This document shows positions 41,458 through 51,396 of a stretch of 64,000 nucleotides of DNA, piece after piece. Where the stretch lies: NCBI RefSeq assembly GCF_002119405.1, contig NZ_MTBG01000017.1:1-64000 (forward strand). Direction: 5' to 3'. Numbering within the stretch: the stretch's first letter is position 1; every line of letters starts with the position of its first letter. The notes below the pieces were generated by a model. The model worked only from the letters and a program-made list of their open reading frames with translations, had not been told where the DNA came from and did no database searches. Both the position numbers and the translations under genes were made by a program. Source of the DNA: Pseudoruegeria sp. SK021 (GTDB lineage: Bacteria; Pseudomonadota; Alphaproteobacteria; Rhodobacterales; Rhodobacteraceae).

Positions 41458-42447
41458 ATGGAGCAATTCGCAGGTCAAAAGAACCTTTCCCAATATCTGT
41501 ACCCGCCGATTGATGCGTTTGATCAGCGGATGCTGGACGTGGGCGACGGTCATCGCATTTATGTCGAGCAATGCGGCAACCCGGACGGAATGCCGGTTGT
41601 CGTGCTGCATGGCGGTCCGGGTGGCGGGTGCAGTCCTGCAATGCGGCGGTATTTCGATCCCGAAGTGTATCGGATCGTGCTGTTCGATCAGCGCGGCTGC
41701 GGCCGATCCCGCCCTCATGCCAGCGTTGAGAACAATACGACGTGGCATCTGGTGGCGGATATCGAGATGATCCGGAAAACGCTGGATATTCCGCGCTGGA
41801 TTGTGTTCGGCGGCAGTTGGGGGGCGACCCTGTCGTTGGTCTATGCACAGGCCCATGTGCAGCACGTCGCCTATCTGGTGTTGCGCGGCGTCTTCTTGAT
41901 GACCAGGGCCGAACTGGAATGGTTTTACGGCGGTGGGGCTGGGCAGTTCTGGCCCGATGTCTGGAACAAGTTCACCCGGCTGGTGCCCGAGGACGAACAG
42001 GATGATCTGATTGGTGCCTATCATCGGCGGCTGTTTTCCGGCGACACGGCGGTCGAGACCCGGTTCGCACGGGCGTGGTCGGCATGGGAAAACGCGCTGG
42101 CCTCGGTGCGAAATGATGGCATGACCGGGGAAAGCCCGGCAGATTATGCCCGTGCCTTTGCCCGGCTGGAAAATCATTATTTCATCAATAGCGGGTTTTT
42201 AGAGACGGACGGTCAGATTCTCGCCAATGTCGGGGTGCTTGCGGATACGCCGGGAACCATCGTTCAGGGCCGCTATGACATGATTTGCCCGCCCGCTGCG
42301 GCGTGGAATTTGGCGAATGCTTGGCCCAAATGCACGCTGAAATTTGTTCCCAACGCGGGGCATGCCCTGTCCGAACCGGGGATCAGCGCAGAGCTTGTCC
42401 GGGTGATGGATGATCTGAGGCCGCAACGCCGGGTGCTGGGCCTGTAA
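41458..42447 (+). CDS. pip: Proline iminopeptidase
   Basis: A 329-residue alpha/beta hydrolase cleaving N-terminal proline from peptides. The oxyanion region VVVLHGGPGGGCSPAMRRY, the nucleophile Ser in FGGSWGATLSLVYAQAH, and GRYDMICPPAAAWNLA (Asp) and AGHALSE (His) complete the catalytic set. Start ATG 41458 gives MEQFAGQKNLSQYLYPPIDA, the family N terminus. Divergent from ubiG. Confidence 0.93.
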   Translation: MEQFAGQKNLSQYLYPPIDAFDQRMLDVGDGHRIYVEQCGNPDGMPVVVLHGGPGGGCSPAMRRYFDPEVYRIVLFDQRGCGRSRPHASVENNTTWHLVADIEMIRKTLDIPRWIVFGGSWGATLSLVYAQAHVQHVAYLVLRGVFLMTRAELEWFYGGGAGQFWPDVWNKFTRLVPEDEQDDLIGAYHRRLFSGDTAVETRFARAWSAWENALASVRNDGMTGESPADYARAFARLENHYFINSGFLETDGQILANVGVLADTPGTIVQGRYDMICPPAAAWNLANAWPKCTLKFVPNAGHALSEPGISAELVRVMDDLRPQRRVLGL

Positions 42448-42678
42448 CCCGGACGCATCGCAGGATCGCCCCCGCGGAAGCCGAGCTGATGAAATGCGGC
42501 CTCGGGATTTTGCTTGCAATGCTGGAACGACAGGGGTATGACCGCTGCCAATAGCGGCGCTGCGGAATCGTCCGACGCTCCACCGGGAACGACCAACGGG
42601 CCGCGTGCCCGTTTTTTTGTGCTTACGATATATGCCGCCGCCCGTACCCGATGTCTGTTCCTTACTCGAGATCAGCCG

Positions 42679-43290
42679 ATGAATGACCTAATTGCAAAAG
42701 CCGCCATCGATCAGCGCATGGCCGCGATCATCACTCCGGTGATCGAGGATCTGGGCTATGAACTTGTGCGCGTGCGCCTGATGGGCGGCAAGGAAAAGAC
42801 CCTTCAGATCATGGCCGAAAAACCCGAAGGCGGGATTGAGGTCGATGACTGTGCCAAGATTTCCACCGCTGTTTCAGCGACGCTGGATGTCGAGGATCCC
42901 TTGGTCGAAGCCTATACCCTTGAAGTGTCGAGCCCCGGCATCGACCGTCCGTTGACCCGCTTGAAAGATTTCGAGATGTGGGAAGGCTATGAGGTTCGGA
43001 TCGAGACCACCGAATTGATCGATGGCCAGCGCCGGTTCCGCGGCGAGTTGGCTGGGGTCGAAGGTGATGAAATTCTGCTGACCATTCAGCAAGGGACCAT
43101 TGGCCTGAAATTTGACTGGCTGAGCGATGCCAAGTTGATTCTGACCGACGCCTTGGTTTCTGAGATGCTACGCCAGCGCAAAGCCTCGGGTGTCATCGAC
43201 GAAAGTCAGTTCGACGAAATCCAGACCGATGACGGATCGCCGTCGAATGACGGCACCAAGCCCAAAACCGCCAACCAAGAGCAGGACTGA
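42679..43290 (+). CDS. rimP: Ribosome maturation factor RimP
   Basis: A 203-residue protein needed for 30S subunit maturation. The sequence reads [20 protein letters not shown] near the start, [20 protein letters not shown] and [19 protein letters not shown], the family hallmark. A C-terminal tail of about 35 residues is acidic and variable. ATG 42679 has only a weak GAG site; an earlier in-frame start at 42514 is unlikely. It heads the operon rimP-nusA-ylxR-infB. Confidence 0.93.
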   Translation: MNDLIAKAAIDQRMAAIITPVIEDLGYELVRVRLMGGKEKTLQIMAEKPEGGIEVDDCAKISTAVSATLDVEDPLVEAYTLEVSSPGIDRPLTRLKDFEMWEGYEVRIETTELIDGQRRFRGELAGVEGDEILLTIQQGTIGLKFDWLSDAKLILTDALVSEMLRQRKASGVIDESQFDEIQTDDGSPSNDGTKPKTANQEQD

Positions 43291-43294
43291 TCCC

Positions 43295-44944
43295 ATGGCA
43301 ATAACCAGCGCAAACCAGCTTGAGCTTCTTCAAACCGCGGAAGCTGTCGCCCGCGAAAAGATGATTGACCCGGGCTTGGTGGTCGAAGCAATGGAAGAAA
43401 GTCTCGCCCGGGCCGCCAAGTCGCGCTACGGTGCCGAAATGGACATTCGCGTGTCGATCGACCGCAAAACCGGTGTGGCGAATTTCACCCGGGTGCGGAC
43501 GGTTGTGGCGGATGACGATCTTGAGAACTATCAAGCCGAGCTGACGGTCGTGCAGGCCAAGCAGTACATGGCGAATCCGGAAATCGGCGACACCTATGTC
43601 GAAATCGTGCCCCCGGTCGAACTGGGCCGGATTGCTGCGCAGTCCGCGAAGCAGGTGATTTTGCAGAAGGTCCGGGAAGCCGAGCGCGACCGGCAATACG
43701 AAGAATTCAAGGACCGGGCGGGCACCATCATCAACGGCGTGGTCAAGCGCGAGGAATACGGCAACGTTATCGTCGACATTGGTCGGGGCGAAGCCGTGTT
43801 GCGCCGGAACGAAAAGATTGGCCGTGAAAGCTATCGTCCGAACGACCGGATCCGGGTGTTCATCAAGGACGTGCGCCGCGAACCACGCGGGCCGCAGATT
43901 TTCCTCAGCCGGACTGATCCGCAGTTCATGGCCGAGCTGTTCAAAATGGAAGTGCCGGAAATCTACGACGGCATCATCCAAATCAAAGCCGTTGCTCGGG
44001 ATCCGGGCAGCCGCGCCAAAATCGCCGTGATTTCCTATGACAGCTCGATCGATCCGGTCGGGGCCTGCGTCGGGATGCGCGGCAGCCGGGTTCAGGCCGT
44101 CGTGAACGAGCTTCAGGGCGAAAAGATCGACATCATTCCATGGAACGAAGATCAGCCGACCTTCCTTGTGAATGCGTTGCAGCCGGCAGAAGTCACCAAG
44201 GTGGTTCTGGACGAGGAAGCCGAGCGCATTGAAGTTGTTGTGCCGGATGACCAGCTGAGCCTCGCCATTGGCCGCCGCGGTCAGAACGTGCGTCTTGCCA
44301 GCCAGTTGACCGGTCTTGATATCGACATCATGACCGAAGCGCAGGAAAGCGAACGCCGTCAAAAGGAATTCGCAGAGCGCACGGGCCTGTTCATGGAAGC
44401 GCTGGACGTGGACGAGTTCTTCGCCCAGCTTCTGGTTTCGGAAGGCTTCACCTCGCTGGAAGAGGTGGCCTATGTCGATGTGGATGAACTTTTGGTCATC
44501 GACGGTGTCGACGAAGGCACCGCCGGCGAGTTGCAGGCCCGGGCCCGCGACCACCTTGAAGCCCTGAATACCGCAGCCCTAGAAAAGGCTCGCGGGATGG
44601 GCGCAGAGGACAGCCTGATTGACTTTGACGGCCTGACACCCCAGATGGTAGTGGCGTTGGCCGAAGATGGCGTGAAGACGCTGGAAGATTTCGCGACCTG
44701 CGCCGACTGGGAATTGGCCGGTGGCTGGACCACCGTCGATGGTCAGCGGGTCAAGGATACCGGCCTTCTGGAAACCTTCGAGGTGAGCTTGGAAGAAGCA
44801 CAGCGCATGGTGATGACCGCTCGGGTACAACTCGGCTGGGTTGATCCCGCTGATCTGGAAGTCGAAGCGGACGAGGAAGACGACGATATCGATCTTGATG
44901 AGGCCGATACCGCCGAGCCCACCGCCAAGGACATTTGGGCGTAA
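43295..44944 (+). CDS. nusA: Transcription termination/antitermination factor NusA
   Basis: A 549-residue NusA. Order of domains: N-terminal RNA-polymerase-binding part, S1 domain (about residues 135-200, GTIINGVVKREEYGNVIVD), two KH domains (ARDPGSRAKIAVIS; SLAIGRRGQNVRLASQLTG) and C-terminal repeats with helix-hairpin-helix-like acidic sequence. It ends in an acidic tail with EADEEDDDIDLDEAD. Length is slightly above the usual. Start ATG 43295, five bases after rimP. Confidence 0.95.
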   Translation: MAITSANQLELLQTAEAVAREKMIDPGLVVEAMEESLARAAKSRYGAEMDIRVSIDRKTGVANFTRVRTVVADDDLENYQAELTVVQAKQYMANPEIGDTYVEIVPPVELGRIAAQSAKQVILQKVREAERDRQYEEFKDRAGTIINGVVKREEYGNVIVDIGRGEAVLRRNEKIGRESYRPNDRIRVFIKDVRREPRGPQIFLSRTDPQFMAELFKMEVPEIYDGIIQIKAVARDPGSRAKIAVISYDSSIDPVGACVGMRGSRVQAVVNELQGEKIDIIPWNEDQPTFLVNALQPAEVTKVVLDEEAERIEVVVPDDQLSLAIGRRGQNVRLASQLTGLDIDIMTEAQESERRQKEFAERTGLFMEALDVDEFFAQLLVSEGFTSLEEVAYVDVDELLVIDGVDEGTAGELQARARDHLEALNTAALEKARGMGAEDSLIDFDGLTPQMVVALAEDGVKTLEDFATCADWELAGGWTTVDGQRVKDTGLLETFEVSLEEAQRMVMTARVQLGWVDPADLEVEADEEDDDIDLDEADTAEPTAKDIWA

Positions 44945-44973
44945 GCCTGATCCGGAACGGAGGGAACGCAAGT

Positions 44974-45609
44974 ATGACCAGGGGCGGGCGCAGCAAGGAC
45001 CGGGACGAACCGGAACGGAAATGCCTCGTGACCGGCGAGAGCGGCGGCAAGTCGGGTTTGATTCGTTTTGTGATCGGACCAGAGGATGTTGTGGTGCCGG
45101 ATATCCTTGGCCGGCTTCCCGGACGGGGTCTCTGGGTCACGTCGGATCGGGCGGTGATGGAACGGGCCGTTGCGAAAAAAGTGTTCAGCCGTGGCGCGCG
45201 CAAGCCCGTCACCGTGCCGGACAACTTAATTGCGATGGTCGAAAACGGGTTGCTTCAGCGGGTTATCGACCTGCTGTCGCTGGCACGCAAAGCCGGACAA
45301 GCTATTGCGGGCTATGAGAAAGTTAAATCCTGGTTGACGTCCGGAGAAGCGAGAGTGCTGATTCAGGCGTCGGACGGGTCGGAACGTGGAAAGACAAAGC
45401 TGCGTCCGCCGGATGGACCGGATCGATGGATAGTAAGTTTAAGTGCGACCGAACTGGGCATGGCCTTCGGCCGTGAAAAAGTGATACATGGTGCGCTTGC
45501 GGGTGGTGGACTCACAACACGTGTTGTAGAGGAAGCCTCACGGCTGGCAGCCATGCGTGAAACGCACGACGGGGACCGCCCCGCCGGAAAGGGTACGACG
45601 ACCATATGA
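44974..45609 (+). CDS. YlxR-like RNA-binding protein with L7Ae-type domain
   Basis: A 211-residue protein. The first 85 residues are the YlxR/DUF448 domain ([37 protein letters not shown]), and the rest is related to the L7Ae/YlxQ ribosomal-protein fold ([20 protein letters not shown]). This fusion is usual in alphaproteobacteria between nusA and infB. GGAGGG lies seven bases before ATG 44974. The stop overlaps the infB ATG (ATGA). Confidence 0.9.
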   Translation: MTRGGRSKDRDEPERKCLVTGESGGKSGLIRFVIGPEDVVVPDILGRLPGRGLWVTSDRAVMERAVAKKVFSRGARKPVTVPDNLIAMVENGLLQRVIDLLSLARKAGQAIAGYEKVKSWLTSGEARVLIQASDGSERGKTKLRPPDGPDRWIVSLSATELGMAFGREKVIHGALAGGGLTTRVVEEASRLAAMRETHDGDRPAGKGTTTI

Positions 45610-48134
45610 ACGACAGTGACGGCAAGAAAACACTTGGTGTGCGCGGTGGGCCGCGTTCCGGTCAGGTGAAGCAAAGCTTCAGCCATGGCCGAACCAAGAA
45701 TGTTGTGGTGGAAACCAAGCGCAAGCGGGTCGTGGTCCCGAAACCGGGTGGCGGAAAAGCCTCTGTGACCGGAGGCGGTGATCCGTCACGGCGCCCGGCT
45801 GGCATCAGTGATGTCGAGATGGAGCGCCGGATGAAGGCGCTTCAAGCGGCGAAGGCGAACGAGGCTGATGAAGCCCGTGCTCGCGAAGCCGAGGAAAAGC
45901 GTCGCGCCGAAGAGCGCGAGCGTCGCCGCGCCGAGATCGAAGCGAAAGAGCGCGAAGAGCGCGAACGCGAAGAACGGGCGCAGGCCAAACTTGAGGCAGA
46001 AGCCCAAGAAAAGGCGCGTAAAGAAAAAGAACAAGCCGCGGCCGCTAAGGCTGAGGCCAACAAGGCAAATGCCCAAGCGTCAGCCGCTGCAGATGCTGCG
46101 GACGTGCAGGGTATTGATCCCAACGGCGCGTCGCGTTCCGGCCCGGCACGGTCCGGTCTGGCGACTCCGCGTCGGCGCGAAACTGACCAGGAACGGGATG
46201 CCCGGACAGCGAAGCCGAAATCGCAAGGCGATGGACGGCGTTCGGGTAAGCTGACGCTGAACCAGGCGCTTCGTGGTGGCGAAGGCGGTCGGCAACGGTC
46301 AATGGCGTCGATGAAGCGCAAGCAAGATCGCGAACGCCGCAAGCATATGGGGCAGGAAAACCGCGAGAAAATCGTGCGTGATGTGCAACTGCCCGACACG
46401 ATTGTGGTTCAGGAACTTGCCAACCGGATGGCCGAACGGGTCGCCGACGTGGTCAAGGCCTTGATGCAAAGCGGTCTGATGGTCACCCAGAACCAAGCGA
46501 TCGATGCCGACACGGCGGAACTGATCATCGAAGAGTTCGGCCATCGCGTTCAGCGCGTGTCCTACGCCGACGTCGAAGACGTGATTGATACGGTTCAGGA
46601 CAAAGACGAGGATCTCGTGTCGCGTCCTCCGGTTATCACGGTGATGGGCCACGTTGACCACGGCAAGACGTCGTTGCTGGATGCGATCCGGCACGCCAAA
46701 GTTGTGGCCGGCGAAGCGGGCGGAATTACCCAGCACATCGGGGCCTATCAGGTTACGACCGATAGTGGTCAGGTTCTCTGCTTCCTCGATACGCCGGGTC
46801 ACGCTGCGTTTACGTCGATGCGGTCCCGCGGCGCACAAGTCACGGATATTGTGATCCTTGTGGTTGCTGCAGACGATGCCGTGATGCCGCAAACGGTTGA
46901 GGCGATCCACCACGCAAAAGCGGCCGGTGTGCCGATGATCGTGGCGATCAACAAGATCGACAAGCCGTCGGCCAACCCGACCAAGGTGCGGACGGATCTG
47001 TTGCAGCACGAAGTCGTGGTTGAGAAGATGTCTGGTGACGTTCTTGATGTGGAAGTCTCCGCAGCTACCGGCGAAGGCTTGGATGAACTGCTTGAGAACA
47101 TTGCGCTTCAGGCGGAACTTCTTGACTTGCGTGCCAACCCGAAGCGCTCGGCTGTCGGTGCTGTGATTGAAGCACAGTTGGATGTCGGGCGTGGCCCGGT
47201 CGCGACGGTTCTGGTTCAGAACGGCACCCTGCGCCAAGGCGACATCTTCGTTGTCGGTCAGCAGTGGGGCAAGGTTCGTGCGTTGATCAACGATCAAGGC
47301 GATCGCGTCACCGAAGCCGGTCCGTCGGTTCCGGTCGAGGTGCTGGGTCTGAATGGCACGCCGGAAGCCGGGGACGTTCTGAACGTCGTCGACACCGAAG
47401 CGCAAGCGCGTGAAATCGCTGAGTTCCGTGAGCAGCAGTCGAAAGACAAGCGGGCTGCTGCGGGTGCAGCGACGACACTGGAACAGATGCTGGCGAAGGC
47501 GAAAGCCGACCAAACCGTGGCTGAATTGCCGATCGTGGTGAAAGCCGATGTGCAAGGCTCTGCCGAAGCCATCGTGCAAGTGATGGAAAAGATTGGCAAC
47601 GACGAAGTTCGTGTCCGTGTGCTGCACTCAGGTGTGGGCGCGATCACGGAATCGGATATCAGCTTGGCCGAGGCATCAGGCGCACCGGTCATCGGGTTTA
47701 ACGTCCGTGCCAATGCTTCTGCCCGCAACAGCGCCAATCAGAAGGGCGTGGAGATCCGCTACTACTCGGTGATCTACGATCTTGTGGATGATGTGAAAGC
47801 CGCCGCATCCGGGCTGTTGTCGGCCGAAGTTCGCGAAACCTTCATCGGTTATGCGAACATCAAAGAGGTCTTCAAAGTCTCGAATGTCGGCAAAGTGGCG
47901 GGTTGTCTGGTCACCGAAGGGGTCGCTCGCCGGTCCGCTGGTGTCCGCCTGCTCCGCGACAACGTTGTGGTACACGAAGGCACGCTCAAGACCCTCAAGC
48001 GCTTCAAGGACGAAGTCCCGGAAGTGCAATCAGGTCAGGAATGTGGCATGGCGTTTGAGAACTACGATGATATTCGCCCAGGCGATGTGATCGAGATCTT
48101 CGAGCGCGAAGAAGTCGAGCGTACGCTCGGCTGA
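45606..48134 (+). CDS. infB: Translation initiation factor IF-2
   Basis: An 842-residue IF-2, the GTPase that brings initiator tRNA to the 30S subunit. The N-terminal 250 residues are charged and repetitive (Glu/Arg/Ala-rich, helical). The G domain shows G1 [15 protein letters not shown]3 [12 protein letters not shown] and G4 [10 protein letters not shown]-terminal domains II-IV follow to [13 protein letters not shown]. The ATG overlaps the previous stop at 45606-45609. A clear terminator follows. Confidence 0.96.
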   Translation: MNDSDGKKTLGVRGGPRSGQVKQSFSHGRTKNVVVETKRKRVVVPKPGGGKASVTGGGDPSRRPAGISDVEMERRMKALQAAKANEADEARAREAEEKRRAEERERRRAEIEAKEREEREREERAQAKLEAEAQEKARKEKEQAAAAKAEANKANAQASAAADAADVQGIDPNGASRSGPARSGLATPRRRETDQERDARTAKPKSQGDGRRSGKLTLNQALRGGEGGRQRSMASMKRKQDRERRKHMGQENREKIVRDVQLPDTIVVQELANRMAERVADVVKALMQSGLMVTQNQAIDADTAELIIEEFGHRVQRVSYADVEDVIDTVQDKDEDLVSRPPVITVMGHVDHGKTSLLDAIRHAKVVAGEAGGITQHIGAYQVTTDSGQVLCFLDTPGHAAFTSMRSRGAQVTDIVILVVAADDAVMPQTVEAIHHAKAAGVPMIVAINKIDKPSANPTKVRTDLLQHEVVVEKMSGDVLDVEVSAATGEGLDELLENIALQAELLDLRANPKRSAVGAVIEAQLDVGRGPVATVLVQNGTLRQGDIFVVGQQWGKVRALINDQGDRVTEAGPSVPVEVLGLNGTPEAGDVLNVVDTEAQAREIAEFREQQSKDKRAAAGAATTLEQMLAKAKADQTVAELPIVVKADVQGSAEAIVQVMEKIGNDEVRVRVLHSGVGAITESDISLAEASGAPVIGFNVRANASARNSANQKGVEIRYYSVIYDLVDDVKAAASGLLSAEVRETFIGYANIKEVFKVSNVGKVAGCLVTEGVARRSAGVRLLRDNVVVHEGTLKTLKRFKDEVPEVQSGQECGMAFENYDDIRPGDVIEIFEREEVERTLG

Positions 48135-48162
48135 TCTTCGGACCCTACTACCCTATCTATTG

Positions 48163-48187
48163 AACGGGCTGCTTCGGCAGCCCGTTT
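48163..48187 (+). terminator. Terminator after infB
   Basis: AACGGGCTGC pairs with GCAGCCCGTT around a TTCG tetraloop, followed by TT and GCG. It lies 29 bases beyond the infB stop. The T run is only three bases. Confidence 0.75.
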
Positions 48188-48304
48188 GCGTATCGCAGGT
48201 GGCTGTTGAAAATGGGCCAGACCGGCGCGCAAAAAAAAGGCCGCGGGCCAAAATGGCACGCGGCTAACCGGTGTCGTTATCGGACGTTTTAACGCCCGCT
48301 GGGA

Positions 48305-48442
48305 TCAGACGGCTTTTGTTCCGACCGGAACGCCCTCAAAAACCCGTTGTCCGACCTGCACAGCTATCCTGCCGTTGTTCAAGGCCTTAACGAATGTACC
48401 CTGCACGGAAATGCATGTACCCATCATGATTGTGCTCAGCAT
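48305..48442 (-). CDS. Small hypothetical protein (45 residues)
   Basis: Reading on the minus strand from ATG 48442: MLSTIMMGTCISVQGTFVKA and then NNGRIAVQVGQRVFEGVPVG before TKAV. GAGG lies four bases upstream, with GGGG further out. A longer frame from 48541 adds a hydrophobic leader but no better ribosome site. The composition is protein-like and it may be a conserved rhodobacterial micro-gene, but I recognise no domain. Around it (48188-48304 and 48543-48628) I see nothing else. Confidence 0.5.
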   Translation of the reverse strand: MLSTIMMGTCISVQGTFVKALNNGRIAVQVGQRVFEGVPVGTKAV

Positions 48443-48628
48443 GTGCCTCTTCCCCAAAAGCGTTCTAAGTTCCTTCAGCATAGTTAATAGATATTCATAA
48501 ATCACTAACAAAAGCGTCACAAATACCTCTAAAACGACCAATCTTTCATCATTTAGAGAACAATTATTTGGCAGGTCTGTGTTTCGGAGTTGGCGCCACG
48601 GATTTTGGGTGTTCCGCGAATCATGGGG

Positions 48629-49027
48629 TTAAACCCAGTCCCGGATCCTTGGGATCAACGGAAGATCAGCTGCGGGCATCGGATAATCTCGCAGAGCCTT
48701 CGGACGGACCCAAGCGAGGGATTGACCTTCACGTGCGGTCACAATCCCCGACCATTTCCGGCAGATAAAAACCGGCATGAGCAAGTGAAACCGCTCATAG
48801 CTGTGCGATGCGAAGGTCAAGGGCGCCAAGCAACTTGCCCAAGTGTCGATGCCTAATTCTTCCTGCAATTCACGGATCAGAGCAGTTTCAGGGGTTTCGC
48901 CCGGTTCGATTTTGCCGCCCGGGAATTCCCATAACCCGGCCATATCTTTACCCTCGGGTCGCTGGGCCAACAGGATGCGGCCGTCTGGATCTACCAGAAC
49001 GACCGCTGCAACCAGTACGAGACTCAC
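48629..49027 (-). CDS. mutT: MutT-family NUDIX hydrolase (8-oxo-dGTP diphosphatase)
   Basis: A 132-residue MutT-type protein that removes 8-oxo-dGTP from the nucleotide pool. It has the AAVVLVDPDGRILLAQRPEG strand and a Nudix box with GGKIEPGETPE and RELQEELGI. Start GTG at 49027 overlaps the argJ stop (GTGA), so it is translationally coupled to argJ. Other Nudix substrates cannot be excluded. Confidence 0.88.
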   Translation of the reverse strand: MSLVLVAAVVLVDPDGRILLAQRPEGKDMAGLWEFPGGKIEPGETPETALIRELQEELGIDTWASCLAPLTFASHSYERFHLLMPVFICRKWSGIVTAREGQSLAWVRPKALRDYPMPAADLPLIPRIRDWV

Positions 49028-50355
49028 GACCGATAGTCGGCGTTGATCGTGATGTAGGCATGGGTGAGATCGCAGGTCCAGACTGTCGCTGTCCCGGCCC
49101 CCAACCCCAAGTCGACGCGCAGCAACAGGTCGCTGGCTTTCATGTAGTCGGCCCCTGTTGCCTCGTTATAGCTGGGCGACACCCAGCCATTTTCGGCGAC
49201 GATGTGATCCCCGAACCAGATCGACAAACGATCCCGATCTGCGGCAGCACCGGATTTTCCGACTGCCATCACAACCCGGCCCCAATTGGGATCTTCACCG
49301 GCGACCGCTGTCTTGACCAGCGGTGAGTTGGCAATTGCCATAGCGACAGTCTTGGCCTCGGCGTCAGATGCTGCGCCGGTGACCCGAACCTCTAGGAACT
49401 TGGTTGCGCCTTCGCCGTCACGTACAACCTGATGAGAGAGATCGCGCATCACCCCGTGCAATGCGTCGCGGAAACGCGAATAATCGTCTCCTCCGGCTTC
49501 GATCTGCGGTCCCACCTTGCCCGTGGCGGCCAAAAGCAATGTGTCCGAGGTCGAGGTATCGCTATCCACGGTGATGCAATTGAAGGTGCGGTTCGTCAAT
49601 TCAGACAGCATCCCTTGCAGCACGGGCTGGGCGATCTTTGCATCGGTGAAGATGTAGACCAACATGGTTGCCATGTCGGGCGCGATCATGCCGGAACCTT
49701 TGGCAATGCCCGCAATGTGCACGTCTTCGCCGCCAAGCGACAGGGTGACGCCACAGGCCTTTGGGAAGGTGTCTGTGGTCATGATGGCCCGTGCGCCCAG
49801 TTCCAGCGCGTCTGGGGCCAGATCCGCCGCAAGCCCGTCCAGCGCTTTGACGATGCGGTCATAGGGCAAGGCTTCGCCGATCACACCGGTCGAGGACGAA
49901 AAGACCCGCCGTTCGGGCACGCCGGTCGCTGTCGATACCGCCTTAGCAATGGCGCGAACCGCCTCGCGGCCGTTGCTGCCTGTAAACGCATTCGAGTTTC
50001 CAGAATTGACGATGATTGCGGCGGGCGCGGTGCCATCATCTGGGGCGGACAGCTTGTCCTCGCAATCCAGCACTGGGGCAGACCGTGTTGCTGAGCGGGT
50101 CGTCACGCCTGCCATCACAGTCCCGGGATCCAGTACCGCCAACATCACATCCAGCCGTCCGCGATAGCGGACACCGGCTTTCGCAGCGGCCAGCCGCAAT
50201 CCCGCAATCGGCGGCAGGTCAGGAAACCCACCCGCCGGCGCCAGCGGCGAAACTTGCGGCGCTTGTTTCGCAACGGGTCTTGAGGCCCGTTGCAGTTTCC
50301 GGGCCTTGGCCATTTTCAGGCGCAGGGAGCGATCGTTTTTTTTCAGGTTCGGCAT
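49024..50355 (-). CDS. argJ: Bifunctional glutamate N-acetyltransferase/N-acetylglutamate synthase (ArgJ)
   Basis: A 443-residue enzyme of arginine synthesis recycling acetyl groups from N-acetylornithine. It is made as a precursor that self-cleaves at an Ala-Thr bond; the site is in MIAPDMATMLVYIFTDA, and IVNSGNSNAFTG and MTTDTFPKACGV are also family motifs. Start at 50355 includes a basic leader of about 30 residues (MAKARKLQRAS); an ATG at the MAKAR point is equally possible. It is downstream of a parvulin gene by seven bases. Confidence 0.93.
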   Translation of the reverse strand: MPNLKKNDRSLRLKMAKARKLQRASRPVAKQAPQVSPLAPAGGFPDLPPIAGLRLAAAKAGVRYRGRLDVMLAVLDPGTVMAGVTTRSATRSAPVLDCEDKLSAPDDGTAPAAIIVNSGNSNAFTGSNGREAVRAIAKAVSTATGVPERRVFSSSTGVIGEALPYDRIVKALDGLAADLAPDALELGARAIMTTDTFPKACGVTLSLGGEDVHIAGIAKGSGMIAPDMATMLVYIFTDAKIAQPVLQGMLSELTNRTFNCITVDSDTSTSDTLLLAATGKVGPQIEAGGDDYSRFRDALHGVMRDLSHQVVRDGEGATKFLEVRVTGAASDAEAKTVAMAIANSPLVKTAVAGEDPNWGRVVMAVGKSGAAADRDRLSIWFGDHIVAENGWVSPSYNEATGADYMKASDLLLRVDLGLGAGTATVWTCDLTHAYITINADYRS

Positions 50356-50362
50356 CGCGGGT

Positions 50363-51217
50363 TCACTGGTCCAAAAAGGAAGGGTCGCTGAGGAAATCGG
50401 CTGCAATGGTTCCCGGCTCTGCGCGCGACACCTCAGATGCTGTTTCCAACTCTTCGAGGCGCAAAGCAATGACGTCTTGTTGGATCTGCTCAACAAGTTC
50501 GCCTTCAACTTCCGACAGGGGGGGCGTGTCCTGAAGCCGTGTTTCGACCAGTTTGATCACATGCCAGCCGAATTGGGTCTGCACAGGATCCGACACTTGT
50601 CCGGGCTCTAGGGCGATGACCGCCTCTTCAAATTCCGGGACCATCATACCAACGCCAAACCATCCCAGATCGCCGCCATTGGGGCCAGATGGGCCGGTGG
50701 ACTTCTGCCGGGCCAATTCCGAAAAATCGGCGCCGCCGTCCAGTTCTGCCTTCAGTGCCAGCGCCTCGTCTTCGGATTCGACGAGGATATGTGCGGCATT
50801 ATATTCAGTCGCGGGTGCGGCTTCGGCGAAGCGGACGTCATAGGCGGCTTGCAGGGCCTCCGGTGTCACTGCGGCCGACAGCAGGCGCTGAATCTCGATA
50901 TTTGCGCGCATGGCCCGGGCGTCATTTTCAAGGGCCAATTCGGCAGCGCGACCCATTTCCTCGACCTGCTGTGCCAGAAGAGCTTGTTGAATCGCTTGGT
51001 CCAGAAGGCCATCAAAAAGCGCCGAATCTGGCAGCGACTGGAACTCTTGCGGCAGCTGGGCACGCAACAAGGCAAGGTGACCTGCTGTAATCACTTCGCC
51101 GTTGACCGTCGCCACAACCGTGTCTGCCGTGGCCGCGTCTTGAGCCTGCATTTGCGACGCAGCAAGGGTGCAGGCAACGACAACAGGGGCCAAAAATAGT
51201 GACAGACGCTTGTCCAT
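50363..51217 (-). CDS. Peptidylprolyl isomerase, parvulin type
   Basis: A 284-residue periplasmic folding catalyst. A signal peptide (MDKRLSLFLAPVVVACTLAA, cleavage near MQAQ) precedes a SurA-like N-terminal region (VVATVNGEVITAGHLALLRA) and a rotamase domain (AAHILVESEDEALALKAELD, GGDLGWFGVGMMVPEFEEAV, FGWHVIKLVETR). AAGGAAA lies before ATG 51217. Divergent from secA, with 179 bases between. It is grouped with argJ and mutT on the minus strand. Confidence 0.92.
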   Translation of the reverse strand: MDKRLSLFLAPVVVACTLAASQMQAQDAATADTVVATVNGEVITAGHLALLRAQLPQEFQSLPDSALFDGLLDQAIQQALLAQQVEEMGRAAELALENDARAMRANIEIQRLLSAAVTPEALQAAYDVRFAEAAPATEYNAAHILVESEDEALALKAELDGGADFSELARQKSTGPSGPNGGDLGWFGVGMMVPEFEEAVIALEPGQVSDPVQTQFGWHVIKLVETRLQDTPPLSEVEGELVEQIQQDVIALRLEELETASEVSRAEPGTIAADFLSDPSFLDQ

Positions 51218-51396
51218 GAAATTTCCTTTGGATTGAGTCGCGTGGGTCGGCGACGTTGACACTGCCTATACCGCCCCTTACATCGCGAGTGACGAGCAAG
51301 GAGAGGCGTTCTGGTCGCCTTTCTAGGGTGTGCGGCAGATGTCGGCAAGGGATCGGCACGCACCATCGGCCAGAAGCCAGGAAAGCGGAGAACACG

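Noticed and set aside
43193-44554. Long minus-strand open frame opposite nusA
   Set aside because: Antisense shadow of a well-supported gene, with a histidine- and phenylalanine-rich composition typical of shadows.
46299-47627. Long minus-strand open frame opposite infB
   Set aside because: Antisense shadow of infB, same composition argument.
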